The notes beneath the pieces are model-generated. The model worked only from the letters and a program-made list of their open reading frames with translations. It was not told the origin of the DNA and made no database searches. A stretch of 64,000 bases of DNA from Rapana venosa (lineage: Eukaryota; Mollusca; Gastropoda; Neogastropoda; Muricidae), in assembly GCA_028751875.1 (NCBI GenBank), contig CM054134.1, positions 73,412,292 through 73,476,291 of the forward strand, written 5' to 3'. The first letter of the stretch is position 1. Each line of letters begins with the position of its first letter. Shown one piece after another: positions 54,856 to 64,000 of the stretch. The position numbers and the translations under genes are program-made.

Positions 54856-54922
54856 TCTCTTATTCTGTCTTGAGTAAATTATGGTCATATTAATTTTATT
54901 CCTTTTTTCATTTGTTTTTCAG

Positions 54923-54971
54923 AAACTTCCCATCAACTTTGGAGCTTCTGGCCACAAACTCCGTGAAGTGA
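54923..54971 (+). CDS. Candidate terminal coding exon
   Basis: A strong acceptor (a T-rich run ending TTTTTCAG) precedes a 49-base segment that reads NFPSTLELLATNSVK-stop in one frame. The acceptor and tidy ending suggest the last exon of an unidentified + strand gene, with the 55-56.7 kb hairpin array in its 3' UTR and AATAAA at 57192 as the signal. Fifteen residues are too few to name a family. Confidence 0.25.
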
Positions 54972-55060
54972 GACACCAATGGCGATATTGGGTTGGGTCC
55001 TGTGTTAGAAGACAGGGAATGGAGGAAGGAAATTAGGATTAGGAAGATGTGCAACTGTAG

Positions 55061-56732
55061 TTGTCAGAATGGGGATATTCTTCTATCCCCAAAGTTCTTG
55101 GTGTATTGGACCTTAGTTTTTAGAATGGGGATATTCCGCTATCCCCAAAGTCTCCGTATAGTCGACCTTGGTTTTCAGAATGGGGATATTCTGCTATCCC
55201 CAGAGTTCTCAGTACAATCGACCTTAGTTTTCAGAATGGGGATATTCTGTTATCCCCAGAGTTCTCAGTACAATCGACCTTAGTTTTCAGAATGGGGATA
55301 TTCTGCTATCCCCAGAGTTCTCAGTACAATCGACCTTAGTTTTCAGAATGGGGATATTCTGCTATCCCCAGAGTTCTCAGGTTATTCGACCTTAGTTTTC
55401 AGAATGAGGATATTCTGCTATCCCCAGAGTTCTCAGTTTAGTCAATCGTAGTTTTCAGAATGGGGATATTCTGTTATCCCCAGAGTTCTCAGTTTAGTCG
55501 ACCTTAGTTTTCAGAATGGGGATATTCTGCTATCCCCAGAGGTCTCAATACATTAGACCTTAGTTTTCAGAATGGGGATATTCTGCTATCCCCAGAGTTC
55601 TCAGTACAATCGACCTTAGTTTTCAGAATGAGGATATTCTGCTTTCCCCAGAGTTCTCAGTTCAGTCAATCTTAGTTTTCAGAATGGGGATATTCTGCTA
55701 TCTCCAGAGTTCTTAGTATATATTCGACCTTAGTTATCAGAATGGGGATATTCTGCTATCTCCAGAGTTCTTAGTATATATTCGACCTTAGTTATCAGAA
55801 TGGGGATATTCTGCTATCCCCAGAGTTCTTACTATATATTCGACCTTAGTTTTCAGAATGGGGATATTCTGCTATCCCCAAAGTCTCAGCATAGGCGACT
55901 TTTAGTTTTCAGAATGGGGATATTCAGCTATCCCGAGAGTTCTCAGTTTAGTCGACTTTAGTTTTCAGAATGGGGATATTCTGCTATCCCCAGACTTCTT
56001 AGTTTTCAGAATGGGGATATTCTGCTATCCCCAGAGTTCTCAGTTTAGTCGATTTTAGCTTTCAGAATGGGGATATTCTGCTATCCCCAGTGTTCTCAGT
56101 TTAGTCGATCTTAGTTTTCAGAATGGGGATATTCTGCTATCCCCAGAGTTCTCAGTTTAGTTAATCTTAGTTTCCAGAATGGGGATATTCTGCTATTCCC
56201 AGAGTTCTCAGTTTTGACCTTAGTTTTTAGAATGGGGACATTCTGCTATCCCAAAAGTCTCAGCATAGTCGATGTTAGCTTTCAGAATGGGGATATTCTG
56301 CTATCCCCAGAGTTTTAAGTGTATATTCGACCTTAGTTTTCAGAATGGGGATATTCTGCTATCCCCAAAGTCTCAGCATAGGCGACTTTTAGTTTTCAGA
56401 ATGGGGATATTCAGCTATCCCGAGAGTTCTCAGTTTAGTCGACTTTAGTTTTCAGAATGGGGATATTCTGCTATCCCCAGAGTTCTTAGTATATATTCGA
56501 CCTTAGTTTTCAAAATGGGGATATTCTGCTATCTCCAGAGTTCTTAGTATATATTCGACCTTAGCTTTCAGAATGGGGATATTCTGCTATCCCAAAATTT
56601 CTTAGTATATATTCGACCTTAGTTTTCAGAATGCGGATATTCTGCTATCCCCAAAGTCTCAGCATAGGCAACCTTAGTTTTCAGAATGGGGATATTCTAC
56701 TATCCCCAGAGTTCTTAGTTTTCAAAATGGGG
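55061..56732. repeat. About 56-bp tandem array with a hairpin in each unit
   Basis: Roughly 29 units of mostly 55-60 bp. The conserved core is TTTTCAGAATGGGGATATTC then TGCTATCCCCAGAGTTCT, and linkers such as AGTTTAGTCGACCTT vary. GGGGATA and TATCCCC are reverse complements separated by six bases, so each unit can fold into a 7-bp stem. Stem bases are largely kept while linkers vary. Confidence 0.95.
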
Positions 56733-57985
56733 GGTTTGGTTGTTATTTTGTTGTGTTTTTTTTGGGGGGAGGGGGGGTTTGGGGGGAGGTTGTTGGAGAT
56801 TTTACAGCATCCCATCTTTTGAGAATGTATGACAGATTAATGCTGTATACGTGTGTGATATGTGCCTGTGTGTTCCCTGCATTTTGTGGTTGCGAAAAAT
56901 GTGCACAGAGATGAAATGTAAAATTATGAGAAAAATGGCAAGTGTTTACATACTTGTGTGGAAAGTGCATGGGGAGAAGGGGCCTTTTTTTTTTAACCAA
57001 TCATATGCTATATGGGTATTGTTTTATTTTTGTTTTTAAATGTTTTAAAACATTTGCTTTTTTACATATGATGTAACATATATCTAGATTTATATGTACA
57101 TGTATTTTGTGATATTGTTTTAATTTTAATGTGGAAATGTTCTATTTTTGTCACTGAATTCGTATTTTTACATCTGACATATTTTTCATGCAATAAAAGA
57201 ATAACCCTATCACAAAAACTGTGTGTGTTTTTGTGTGTGTGCACACGAGCAGGAGCATGCTCTATGCTCAAGAAGTCAAGGATCAAATTCTTGAAAGTGT
57301 GTAAGAATTGTCATACTTTACATGGTATTTTTTTTCCTTCTATCACTCAGCAACTCAAGCAGGCACACACATTTAGAGCGTTGCACATTGCACTTATGAT
57401 CTGCTGATCCGAGTTTGAGTCCTGTTCAAGGGGAACACTTGTATATAATTTTATTGAAATTTAAAAATGATGAACTGCAACAAATCAATTAATTGAATGT
57501 GTGGCTTGGGAACAGCAGGATGGGGACGTCACAGAAGATGAGGCAGCAAAAAAACCAACAAAAACAAAAAATTACAAGTGCGCGCGCACGCACGTACGCA
57601 CACGTGTGTGCTCACGCACGCACATAATAATTATGGTTTTGAATGTGTAATGAAAGACTTCAGTCACTGCCAATTTCTGTCTCTTTTTTATGATATGAAC
57701 TGTTAAGGTTGAAAGCCAGCTGTATAAATGTAACCCAGCCTTTCAAATTGTCAACATGATTAATTTGACCAAATGAGAAACTGGGCCAAGAGATTCCTTG
57801 CCGAGCTAAGAAGCGAAAGTGAAAATAGGTATTTCCTGTCAATCAAACAACCTTGACCTACAACAAACCGTGCACTTCCGTTTTCAGCCTAAGCTGCGTT
57901 TGCTTGTGCAAGTTCTTGCAGATCTGGTAAAAACCAACCCGATTTTGTTGATTTTATTGGGAGTGCTCAAGGACCATTTGCAGCC
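56733..57985. other. Flank between hairpin array and macroH2A
   Basis: A T/G-rich patch at 56735-56790, AATAAA at 57192-57197, a partial family A SINE head at 57388-57440 (TTATGATCTGCTGATCCGAG), and an alternating CG/CA patch at 57580-57625. The last 100 bases are presumably the macroH2A 5' UTR. Confidence 0.5.
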
Positions 57986-58157
57986 ATGTCGGGCAGAGGG
58001 GGCAAAAAGAAAACTAAAGCAGTGTCCCGATCGGCTCGTGCAGGCGTCTTGTTCCCCGTGGCTCGAATGTTACGATACCTGAAGCGTGACACGCATCATT
58101 TTCGTGTCGGCAGTGGGACTCCGGTATACATGGCCGCCGTCATCGAATATTTGACAG
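57986..58157 (+). CDS. macroH2A: macroH2A exon 1 (coding)
   Basis: 57 codons and one base from ATG to the donor ACAG|GTCAGT. It ends inside the codon for Ala of YLTAEILEL, restored by CT at the start of exon 2. Confidence 0.94.
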
Positions 58158-60207
58158 GTCAGTCGTAATTTGTGGGACAGCATGAATTTATTGATCTACC
58201 TGAGACTGGCTGCCCATTTTGTTTTCCATCGTGCAGCATCCTTTTTAAAGGCGATCGTTGAAAATATGTATTGGGGTTGCTAAGCAAGATAACTCCACAC
58301 TCCCTGTAGGCAGAGAAAGTACATGTTATTCTGAATCACTCGCTGCTGTCGTAAATAAACTTGTGTTTGCACAGGTCTAGGCATTAACTCCAACACCAAA
58401 GGCTAAAGATGCAGTTCCAACACTACATGGCTTTGCACATGAAGCCTGATTCTACTTCCTTGATATAGATTGACAACATTAGTTTCTGAGCTTTCTCTTT
58501 TAAGTTTCATGAAAAAAAAAGCATTGATATTATTAGTAATAAGAAAATTGCTGTTGAATTTGTTATGGTTTATGCTTGCTGGGTATAATTTGGTATTTTC
58601 ACAAACATCTCAAGCAGATCAATTTGAGTTACAGGTTTTTATGGTTGCATTCGTTGATTAAACAGTGCATTATACTAATCATTACATGTACACACACTAA
58701 GAAAAAAAGATGCATAATAATAATTGATAATAATAATTGATAATGATTGATAAGGTGATTGAAGTTTTGGAGATTTAGCTTGTTTTGTTTGGGATAAGAC
58801 TAACATATCTTGACAAGCTTGCTGTTGAATTTTTCCGTGGTCTGTATATATGTCGGTTACATTTTCATGACTCTAGAGTCTAGTTTAAACTACTGACTTG
58901 AGTTATGGATTCTTTGGACCATTGATCATCTGGCCATGTGTATACATGTGCAGAAGAAAAAATGTCTATGAGTATGATGGACATACACACATCACACCAC
59001 ACACATGCGCACGTACACACACACAGTGACACATGTACACACACACAGTGACACATGTACACACACACCACAAACACACACACACACTCACTCACACATA
59101 TATATACACACTCACACACACAAACACACACACTGATTACACACACATACACTCACACATACACACACAAGCACACATATCACAACCACATCACATCCCA
59201 TATGCAAAAGATTAGCTGGACGAACATGTATGGATCCCTACAACCATAGCTACTGGTTAAGATATATATTGAATAAGAAGGGTAAAGACAATAGTCAATA
59301 CCGATGCAGGAAAGAAGGAGCTAGAATGTGAACAAGGGAAGATAGAAGTGGTAGACGAATTCTGCTACCTGGGAGAGATGATGAGCTGCGAAGCAAAATC
59401 TGAGTTAGCTGTCAGAACCAGGATTGCGAGTGCTTGGAAGAAATGGAAAGAATTGGCAAGTCTGCTCGGAAATCAGAAAATCCCACTGGAGAGACACTGT
59501 CTGATATATAAGGCCTGCATCAGACCTGTTCTCCTGTATGGTTAGGAGACATGGGTTTTCACAAAAACCGTCAAACGTTTGTTGAGGAGCTGTGAAAACC
59601 GAATGCTACGCTACATGACAAAGATCAAATGGGAAGACAGGATCACTAATGAAGAACTATGGAGAATGTGCAAAGTTTATGATCTGAAGTCTGTAGCTAG
59701 TACCAATAGACTGCACTGGTTTGGGCACGTTCAACGGAAAGCAGACCACCACATCATAAAAAGAGCAATGAACTTCGTAGTGGATGGAAAGAGACCAAAG
59801 GGAAGACCTAGCAAAACCTGGGCTGCCTGTATTGCAGATAATCTTAGAGAAAGGGGCATAAATGAGGAGGAAGCTCAAAACAGAGAGATGGAGAAGGCTC
59901 ATCAATGTCAAATCTCCCCTGGGAGAAACATGACAAAAAAGGAAGAAGAAGATATTACATTAGAGCATGACATTAGATTTTTTAAAAGATGTTTTGATTT
60001 TCTTCATGAATGTTAAGTCTTGCAGTTCAATTTTTCCCCCCAACTGGTTCTTAATTTGACATGTTCTTAAAAATAAAGTAAAGAATGAATTCATTTGCAG
60101 CTGAAATTCTGGAGCTTGCTGGGAATGCAGCCCGTGACTTCAAGAGAGGACGCATTACTCCTAGACACATTCTGCTGGCTGTGCGTAATGATGAGGAACT
60201 GGATGTG
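57986..60207 (+). CDS. macroH2A: Histone variant macroH2A, N-terminal histone-fold exons (3' partial)
   Basis: Exons 57986-58157 and 60101-60207 encode the first 93 residues. The sequence opens [20 protein letters not shown], has [12 protein letters not shown] and [14 protein letters not shown], and continues [20 protein letters not shown] then [15 protein letters not shown]. It is an H2A fold with features of macroH2A and not canonical H2[21 protein letters not shown] in place of the usual [22 protein letters not shown], and introns where replication-dependent H2A has none. MacroH2A marks stable, mostly repressed chromatin. The linker and macro domain must lie beyond 64000 or in unseen exons. 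Start codon context is CAGCCATGT. Confidence 0.93.
58981..59182. repeat. CA-rich microsatellite
   Basis: Imperfect ACACAC repeats in macroH2A intron 1, immediately upstream of the retrotransposon fragment. Confidence 0.93.
59250..59955 (+). pseudogene. 5'-truncated non-LTR retrotransposon, post-RT region
   Basis: In one frame it reads [20 protein letters not shown], then [12 protein letters not shown], a TAG stop at 59543-59545, and continues in the same frame with [26 protein letters not shown] and [20 protein letters not shown]. These are the C-terminal landmarks of animal non-LTR ORF2 proteins (YLG, LYG.E.W, R.WFGHV, GRPxKTW). It ends MTKKEEE from a GAAGAAGAAG tail. The RT catalytic core is missing, so it cannot move by itself. 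It lies 145 bases before macroH2A exon 2. Confidence 0.85.
60101..60207 (+). CDS. macroH2A: macroH2A exon 2
   Basis: Encodes [20 protein letters not shown] then [16 protein letters not shown]. The acceptor is ATTTGCAG. The donor chosen is GATGTG|GTGGGT, which gives a codon-boundary junction as expected before the next macroH2A segment. It is a weak match to consensus, so the 3' end could shift by three bases. Confidence 0.88.
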
Positions 60208-60317
60208 GTGGGTGCTAGTTGTCTCTTTGAACCAAGTTGAAGAAAATGTATTGGTTGATAAGTTGGTTTGTTTTGTTGTGGAGAAGGGTGGATGGGTTTG
60301 TTGTTGTTGATGATGTG

Positions 60318-60635
60318 TGTGTGTTTATTTTTTATTTCGAGGATTATGGAATAAGCGCCCATGTGCCTTTTTTCATTCAGCCCCTGTATGTGTGCAGTTT
60401 TGTCATCTGTTCGCACCAGCACACGATGGCCTATTCTTCCGAAAAGCGGAAGGGTTTCAATGTGTGCGCAAGATGTTCTGCATGCATTCATACATGGGAC
60501 TTCTGTTTATAGTCTCATCCGATAGACTTTTTGGGGGTAGTGGAGGCAGCACTGATGTTAACTCCAGAGGAAAAAATCCTCTGGAATGAGATTTGAACCC
60601 GGGTCAGCAGATCATGAGCAATGCGCTACGTGCGC
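60318..60635 (-). repeat. SINE family A copy
   Basis: Reverse complement: AGGATTATGGAATAAGCGCC, CGCACCAGCACACGATGGCC, AGTCTCATCCGATAGAC and TTGAACCCGGGTCAGCAGAT. The head is cut short at a GT-rich stretch. It lies in macroH2A intron 2. Confidence 0.85.
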
Positions 60636-61147
60636 GTGTGTGTGTGTGTGTATTGGTTGCCCATAGACTGTGTAGCACTGTCTTTGGAGGGTGTTGGGTT
60701 TTTTTGCATGTGTGTGTGCTTTTGTATACTATGTATTGTATGTGTGTGTGTGCAAGCCCCCACACACATTCTTTCATGAGGGAGTATATATGTTTGTGTG
60801 TGTGTTTGTGTGATTATCTTTTTGTGTGTGACTTTTCATGTGTTTGTATTGTTGCATATGGCTCACACAGTTGGCTGAAGAAAATGAGTTACATTTTAAT
60901 TGCATGAAAATTGAAAAAGAACATAGACTTTTAAGAAAATGGTTTTTTTTTTAAAGACCAAGACAGTTTCTAATACAGGATTTTTGTTTGTTTGCTTTGT
61001 TTTGGTTGGTGTTCTTTTGTTTTGGTTGGTTGGTTTGTTGTTGTTTGGGTTTTTAGTCGGGGGGCGGGTCACACAAGACTACAAGAGTAGAGGCTGTTGT
61101 TTAAGGAAGTAAAGTTTGTTCTTGTGTGTGACTTGCATTTGCGTACA

Positions 61148-61173
61148 TGTGTGTGTGTATGTGTGTGTGTGTA

Positions 61174-61239
<66 letters not shown>

Positions 61240-61319
61240 TAAGCGGCCAGTGATTACTTTTGAATTAATTTCATTTTTGTGCTGAACACATGTTCACTCA
61301 AACACAGGTCTACACACAT

Positions 61320-61410
<91 letters not shown>
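61148..61410. repeat. (GT)n/(TA)n and a 90-base (CA)n
   Basis: GT then TA repeats at 61148-61232, and pure CA from about 61318 to 61409 directly abutting the next SINE A head. Confidence 0.95.
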
Positions 61411-61411
<1 letters not shown>

Positions 61412-61413
<2 letters not shown>

Positions 61414-61785
61414 GATAGTGCGGTAGTTAGAGTGTTGCACATTGCACTCGTGATCTGCTGACCCGGATTTGAATCCTGTTCAAATGGATTTTTCTCTCTA
61501 TGAGTCTATAGTTAGCATCAGTGCCAACTCTTCTCTCCCCAAAAGTCCTTCAGATGAGACAATAAAACTGATGTCCCTTGTGCAAACGCATGCAGAATAT
61601 CTTGCACATGTATATATATTAAAACCTGGTCTGCCTTTTGGAAGAGTAAGCCATTGTGTGCTGGTGGGAACGGTTGACAAAATTTACAAATCCGCATACA
61701 CATGGGGACTGGATATTAAAAAGCATATGAGCGCTTATTCCATCATCCTCGAAATGAAACAATAAAAAAATTAATAAAATGAATA
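61412..61785 (+). repeat. SINE family A, near full-length copy
   Basis: The head GAGGATAGTGCGGTAGTTAG is A-box-like and CCGGATTTGAATCCTG is B-box-like, with body CCAAAAGTCCTTCAGATGAG and AGAGTAAGCCATTGTGTGCT. The end CATCCTCGAAATGAAACAAT has an AATAAA-type tail. The head is diverged from the 50.3-kb copy. Confidence 0.88.
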
Positions 61786-61940
61786 AATAAATAAACACAC
61801 ATTATCGTAAGTGTGAAAAAATAGAAAGCTGGTGATTTAGCTAGTTATATGTAACAATAAGTAGATAATTAATTAGTACTGACAAAAAGACTTGTCTTTC
61901 TATAATATTTCATAACAGAGTTTAAACAAATGTTAACTCA

Positions 61941-62017
61941 AGTGGAAGTCATGGAGGGTCTCTCTCATAATGTGTTCTTGGAAAACATTATGAGAGAGAC
62001 CCTCCATGACTTCCACT
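61941..62017. repeat. Perfect 33-bp inverted repeat with 11-base spacer
   Basis: The left arm is 61941-61973 and the right arm 61985-62017, exact reverse complements over 33 bases; the spacer is 61974-61984. The right arm is the genuine start of the retrotransposon coding sequence (NIMRETLHDFHS). The left arm is the same sequence inverted. Confidence 0.97.
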
Positions 62018-62878
62018 CTACTATCTCCATTGGCGGCAGACCCCTCAACAACTTGCGGTTTGCCGATGACATTGACCTCATGGTGGGAAGTAACACAGAG
62101 CTGCAAGATCTTACGACCAGACTTGAGAACAGAGCTGGAGCATATGGGATGGAGGTGAGCTCGGAGAAAAGTAAAGTACTTGTGAACAGCACGAGCAACG
62201 CCACTGCTAAAATTTACATGAACGGCCAGCAACTGGAGGAGGTAGACGCTTTTAAATACCTTGGCGCTACACTCACAAAGGACGGGTGATCGACGACAGA
62301 AATCAAAGTTAGACTAGCCATGGCAACATCTTCCATGACAAAACTCACCACCATATAGAAAAGTAAAGAGATCAGTTTCCCAATCAAACTGAAGCTCTAC
62401 AAAGCCCTAATTCAGACTATCCTGCTGTACGGAAGTGAAACCTGGACATTGACTGCTGAAACAGCAAAGCGAATCCAGTCATTTGAAACAAAATGCCATA
62501 GAAAACTGCTGGGCATATCCTGGAGAGAACGAAAGACCAATGAATTTGTCAAGAGTCAAATAACACGGCTGGCAGGTCCACAGGAGCCCCTTCTCACCAT
62601 CGTCAAGAAGAAAAAGCTGACATGGTTCGGCCACGTCACCCGTCACAACACTCTGCCAAAAACAGTACTGCAGGGAACACTCGCAGGTGGCAGAAAGAGG
62701 GGAAGACAAAACAAGTCATGGATGGACAACATCAGAGAATGGACCAGGATGAATGACTCGCACTACTGCACAGAGCCGAGGACCGAGATGGATGGAGGAG
62801 GCTTACCATGGCATCGTCTTTCGTGTCTCCTCCACGACCGCCAAGGTCACGGGACTGATGATGATGATGATGATAACT
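61985..62878 (+). pseudogene. 5'-truncated non-LTR retrotransposon with RT motif
   Basis: The frame opens inside RT with ISIGGRPLNNLRFADDIDLM; FADD at 62059-62070 is the catalytic YxDD-type motif. It continues with YGMEVSSEKSKV, FKYLGATLTKDG, a TGA stop (62287-62289), a TAG stop (62356-62358), then LYKALIQTILLYGSETWTLT, CHRKLLGISWRERKTNEFVK, LTWFGHVTRH and GRKRGRQNKSWMDNIREWT. It ends in (GAT)n at 62857-62875. Two nonsense codons and the truncation mean it is dead. The clade (RTE-like or other) is not determined. Confidence 0.88.
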
Positions 62879-62879
62879 C

Positions 62880-64000
62880 GAGTAGTTCATAAAGTCGGTA
62901 TGAGTAACAAGAATGTTTGAATAGGGGTTATATAATTCTCTGAGCTAGAAACATTGCTTTCTTTCTCTTACCTCATTGGCTTTTGTAATCAAGGATGTTT
63001 TAATGATCTGCATGTGTGTTTTGGTGTTTGTGTGTGTGATGAGAGAATATGTGTGTGGGTTACTCTGAGTGTGTGTGTGTGTGACTGTACGCATGTATGC
63101 ATGCTTGTAAATGACGTGTGTGCATTTATATGTGGGTGCATGCAACTGTGTGTGTGCACTCATGCATGTCTGTGTATTGATATGAATACATTATGAATTA
63201 ATGTGTGATCAACATGAGTATGAAGTACTCATTTACCTTTTTTATTTGGAATTATGTCTCTCTCTCGCTCTCTCTTTCTCTCTCACTCACTCACTCACTC
63301 ACACACACACACAAAATATTTAGGTTACATAGTCTATCATAGACAAAAACAAAACAAAAAAAGACTATTCAGTATTCTCTTACTGCCCTACTGTCATTAT
63401 AAGAAAGTGTAATACCTAATTTCTGTTACTGTAACTGAACACTTGTGACTTTTGACACAGTTTTTCTTCCTTCTTGCTTTTGGAGAGAGGGGTGAAAAGG
63501 GAGATGAGGGAGGGGGGGGGGGGGGGGGGGTGTCAGTATCTTTTGTTTAGTTGGTTGATTCCTAAACTTAGTGTGTGTTTGTGTGCGCATGTGTGCATGC
63601 ATATATGTGTTTCGGGGGGGAAGGGGGGGGGGGGGGGGGCGGGTCTGCTTGCTTGCTCCTCAGAGGTTGACAAATCCTCCCACATATGCCGATATGGGGA
63701 TTTTTTCCAGAATATTGTCTTGTCATAAATAGAGTATATTATACTTATAGTTGTTTGGACCAGTTGGGAAAAAAGGAAAGCATCTGTATTTTCAAATGAT
63801 TATGAACATTGAATAGAACAAAAAAAACAAAAACCTAAGCTGATATCATAATAATGATGTGGCTGTCTTTTATGGTTATGTACCTCCATCATGTGTAAAA
63901 GACGTTGGTCTAAGTGTAGAGGATTGATCATTCGATGGTTTGTTTCAGTGTTTGTAAGTAGTAGTAATACTCCTGTCTAGAAAGCAGTTGGTCCAGAATT
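62880..64000. other. macroH2A intron 2 or flank, no exon seen
   Basis: GT-rich stretch 63000-63180, CT/CA microsatellites 63255-63315, and long G runs at 63512-63530 and 63623-63639. I did not find the next macroH2A exon. Confidence 0.5.

Noticed and set aside
55061..56732. CRISPR-like regular repeats with spacers
   Set aside because: This is animal DNA with introns. The repeats vary, spacers are similar to each other, and no cas genes are present. It is a minisatellite.

Overview
This window is animal nuclear DNA, most likely from a mollusc and probably a marine snail. The animal call rests on three intron-split genes that all read on the + strand with good GT-AG junctions: the 3' half of a bifunctional PAPS synthase (PAPSS), a complete 344-residue WDR45B/WIPI3 autophagy beta-propeller, and the first two coding exons of the histone variant macroH2A. 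The mollusc call is inference from the long introns and the dense tRNA-derived SINEs, CA/CT microsatellites and non-LTR retrotransposon tails. No sequence search was possible.

Layout. 1-1395 is a 54/55-bp minisatellite inside a PAPSS intron. 3072-10881 holds five PAPSS exons, the ATP-sulfurylase end of the protein; the APS-kinase half lies off the left edge. The PAPSS introns carry a purine block, trinucleotide runs, a 500-base pyrimidine tract and a pentamer-based array. About 11-19.9 kb is intergenic and full of SINEs. 19985-32623 is WDR45B in ten coding exons, with a long repeat-bearing 3' flank. About 34-57 kb has no gene I can name. It holds nested SINEs, a possible unclassified ORF (53.1-53.85 kb), one weak terminal-exon candidate and a 1.65-kb array of about 56-bp units, each with a hairpin. 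57986-60207 is the start of macroH2A; its macro domain lies off the right edge. Two decayed reverse-transcriptase fragments lie at 59.3-59.95 kb (intron 1) and 62.0-62.88 kb.

Repeat families. I recognise at least six interspersed families by comparing copies within the window, labelled A-F here. A, B and E have tRNA-like heads with A- and B-box-like motifs, and D has a weaker tRNA-like head. C has a tRNA A-box followed by a segment that aligns without gaps to the 5S rRNA internal promoter. F ends in (GAA)n. Several copies are nested, which gives a relative order of insertion.

The three genes do not form a pathway. PAPSS makes the sulfate donor PAPS, WDR45B acts on PI3P membranes in autophagy, and macroH2A is a chromatin component. 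The most unusual signals are the tRNA/5S chimeric SINE head, a perfect 33-bp fold-back at the 5' end of a retrotransposon copy, homopolymer expansions at fixed sites inside SINE A, a repeated intron segment with SINE-filled and SINE-free versions, and the hairpin array.
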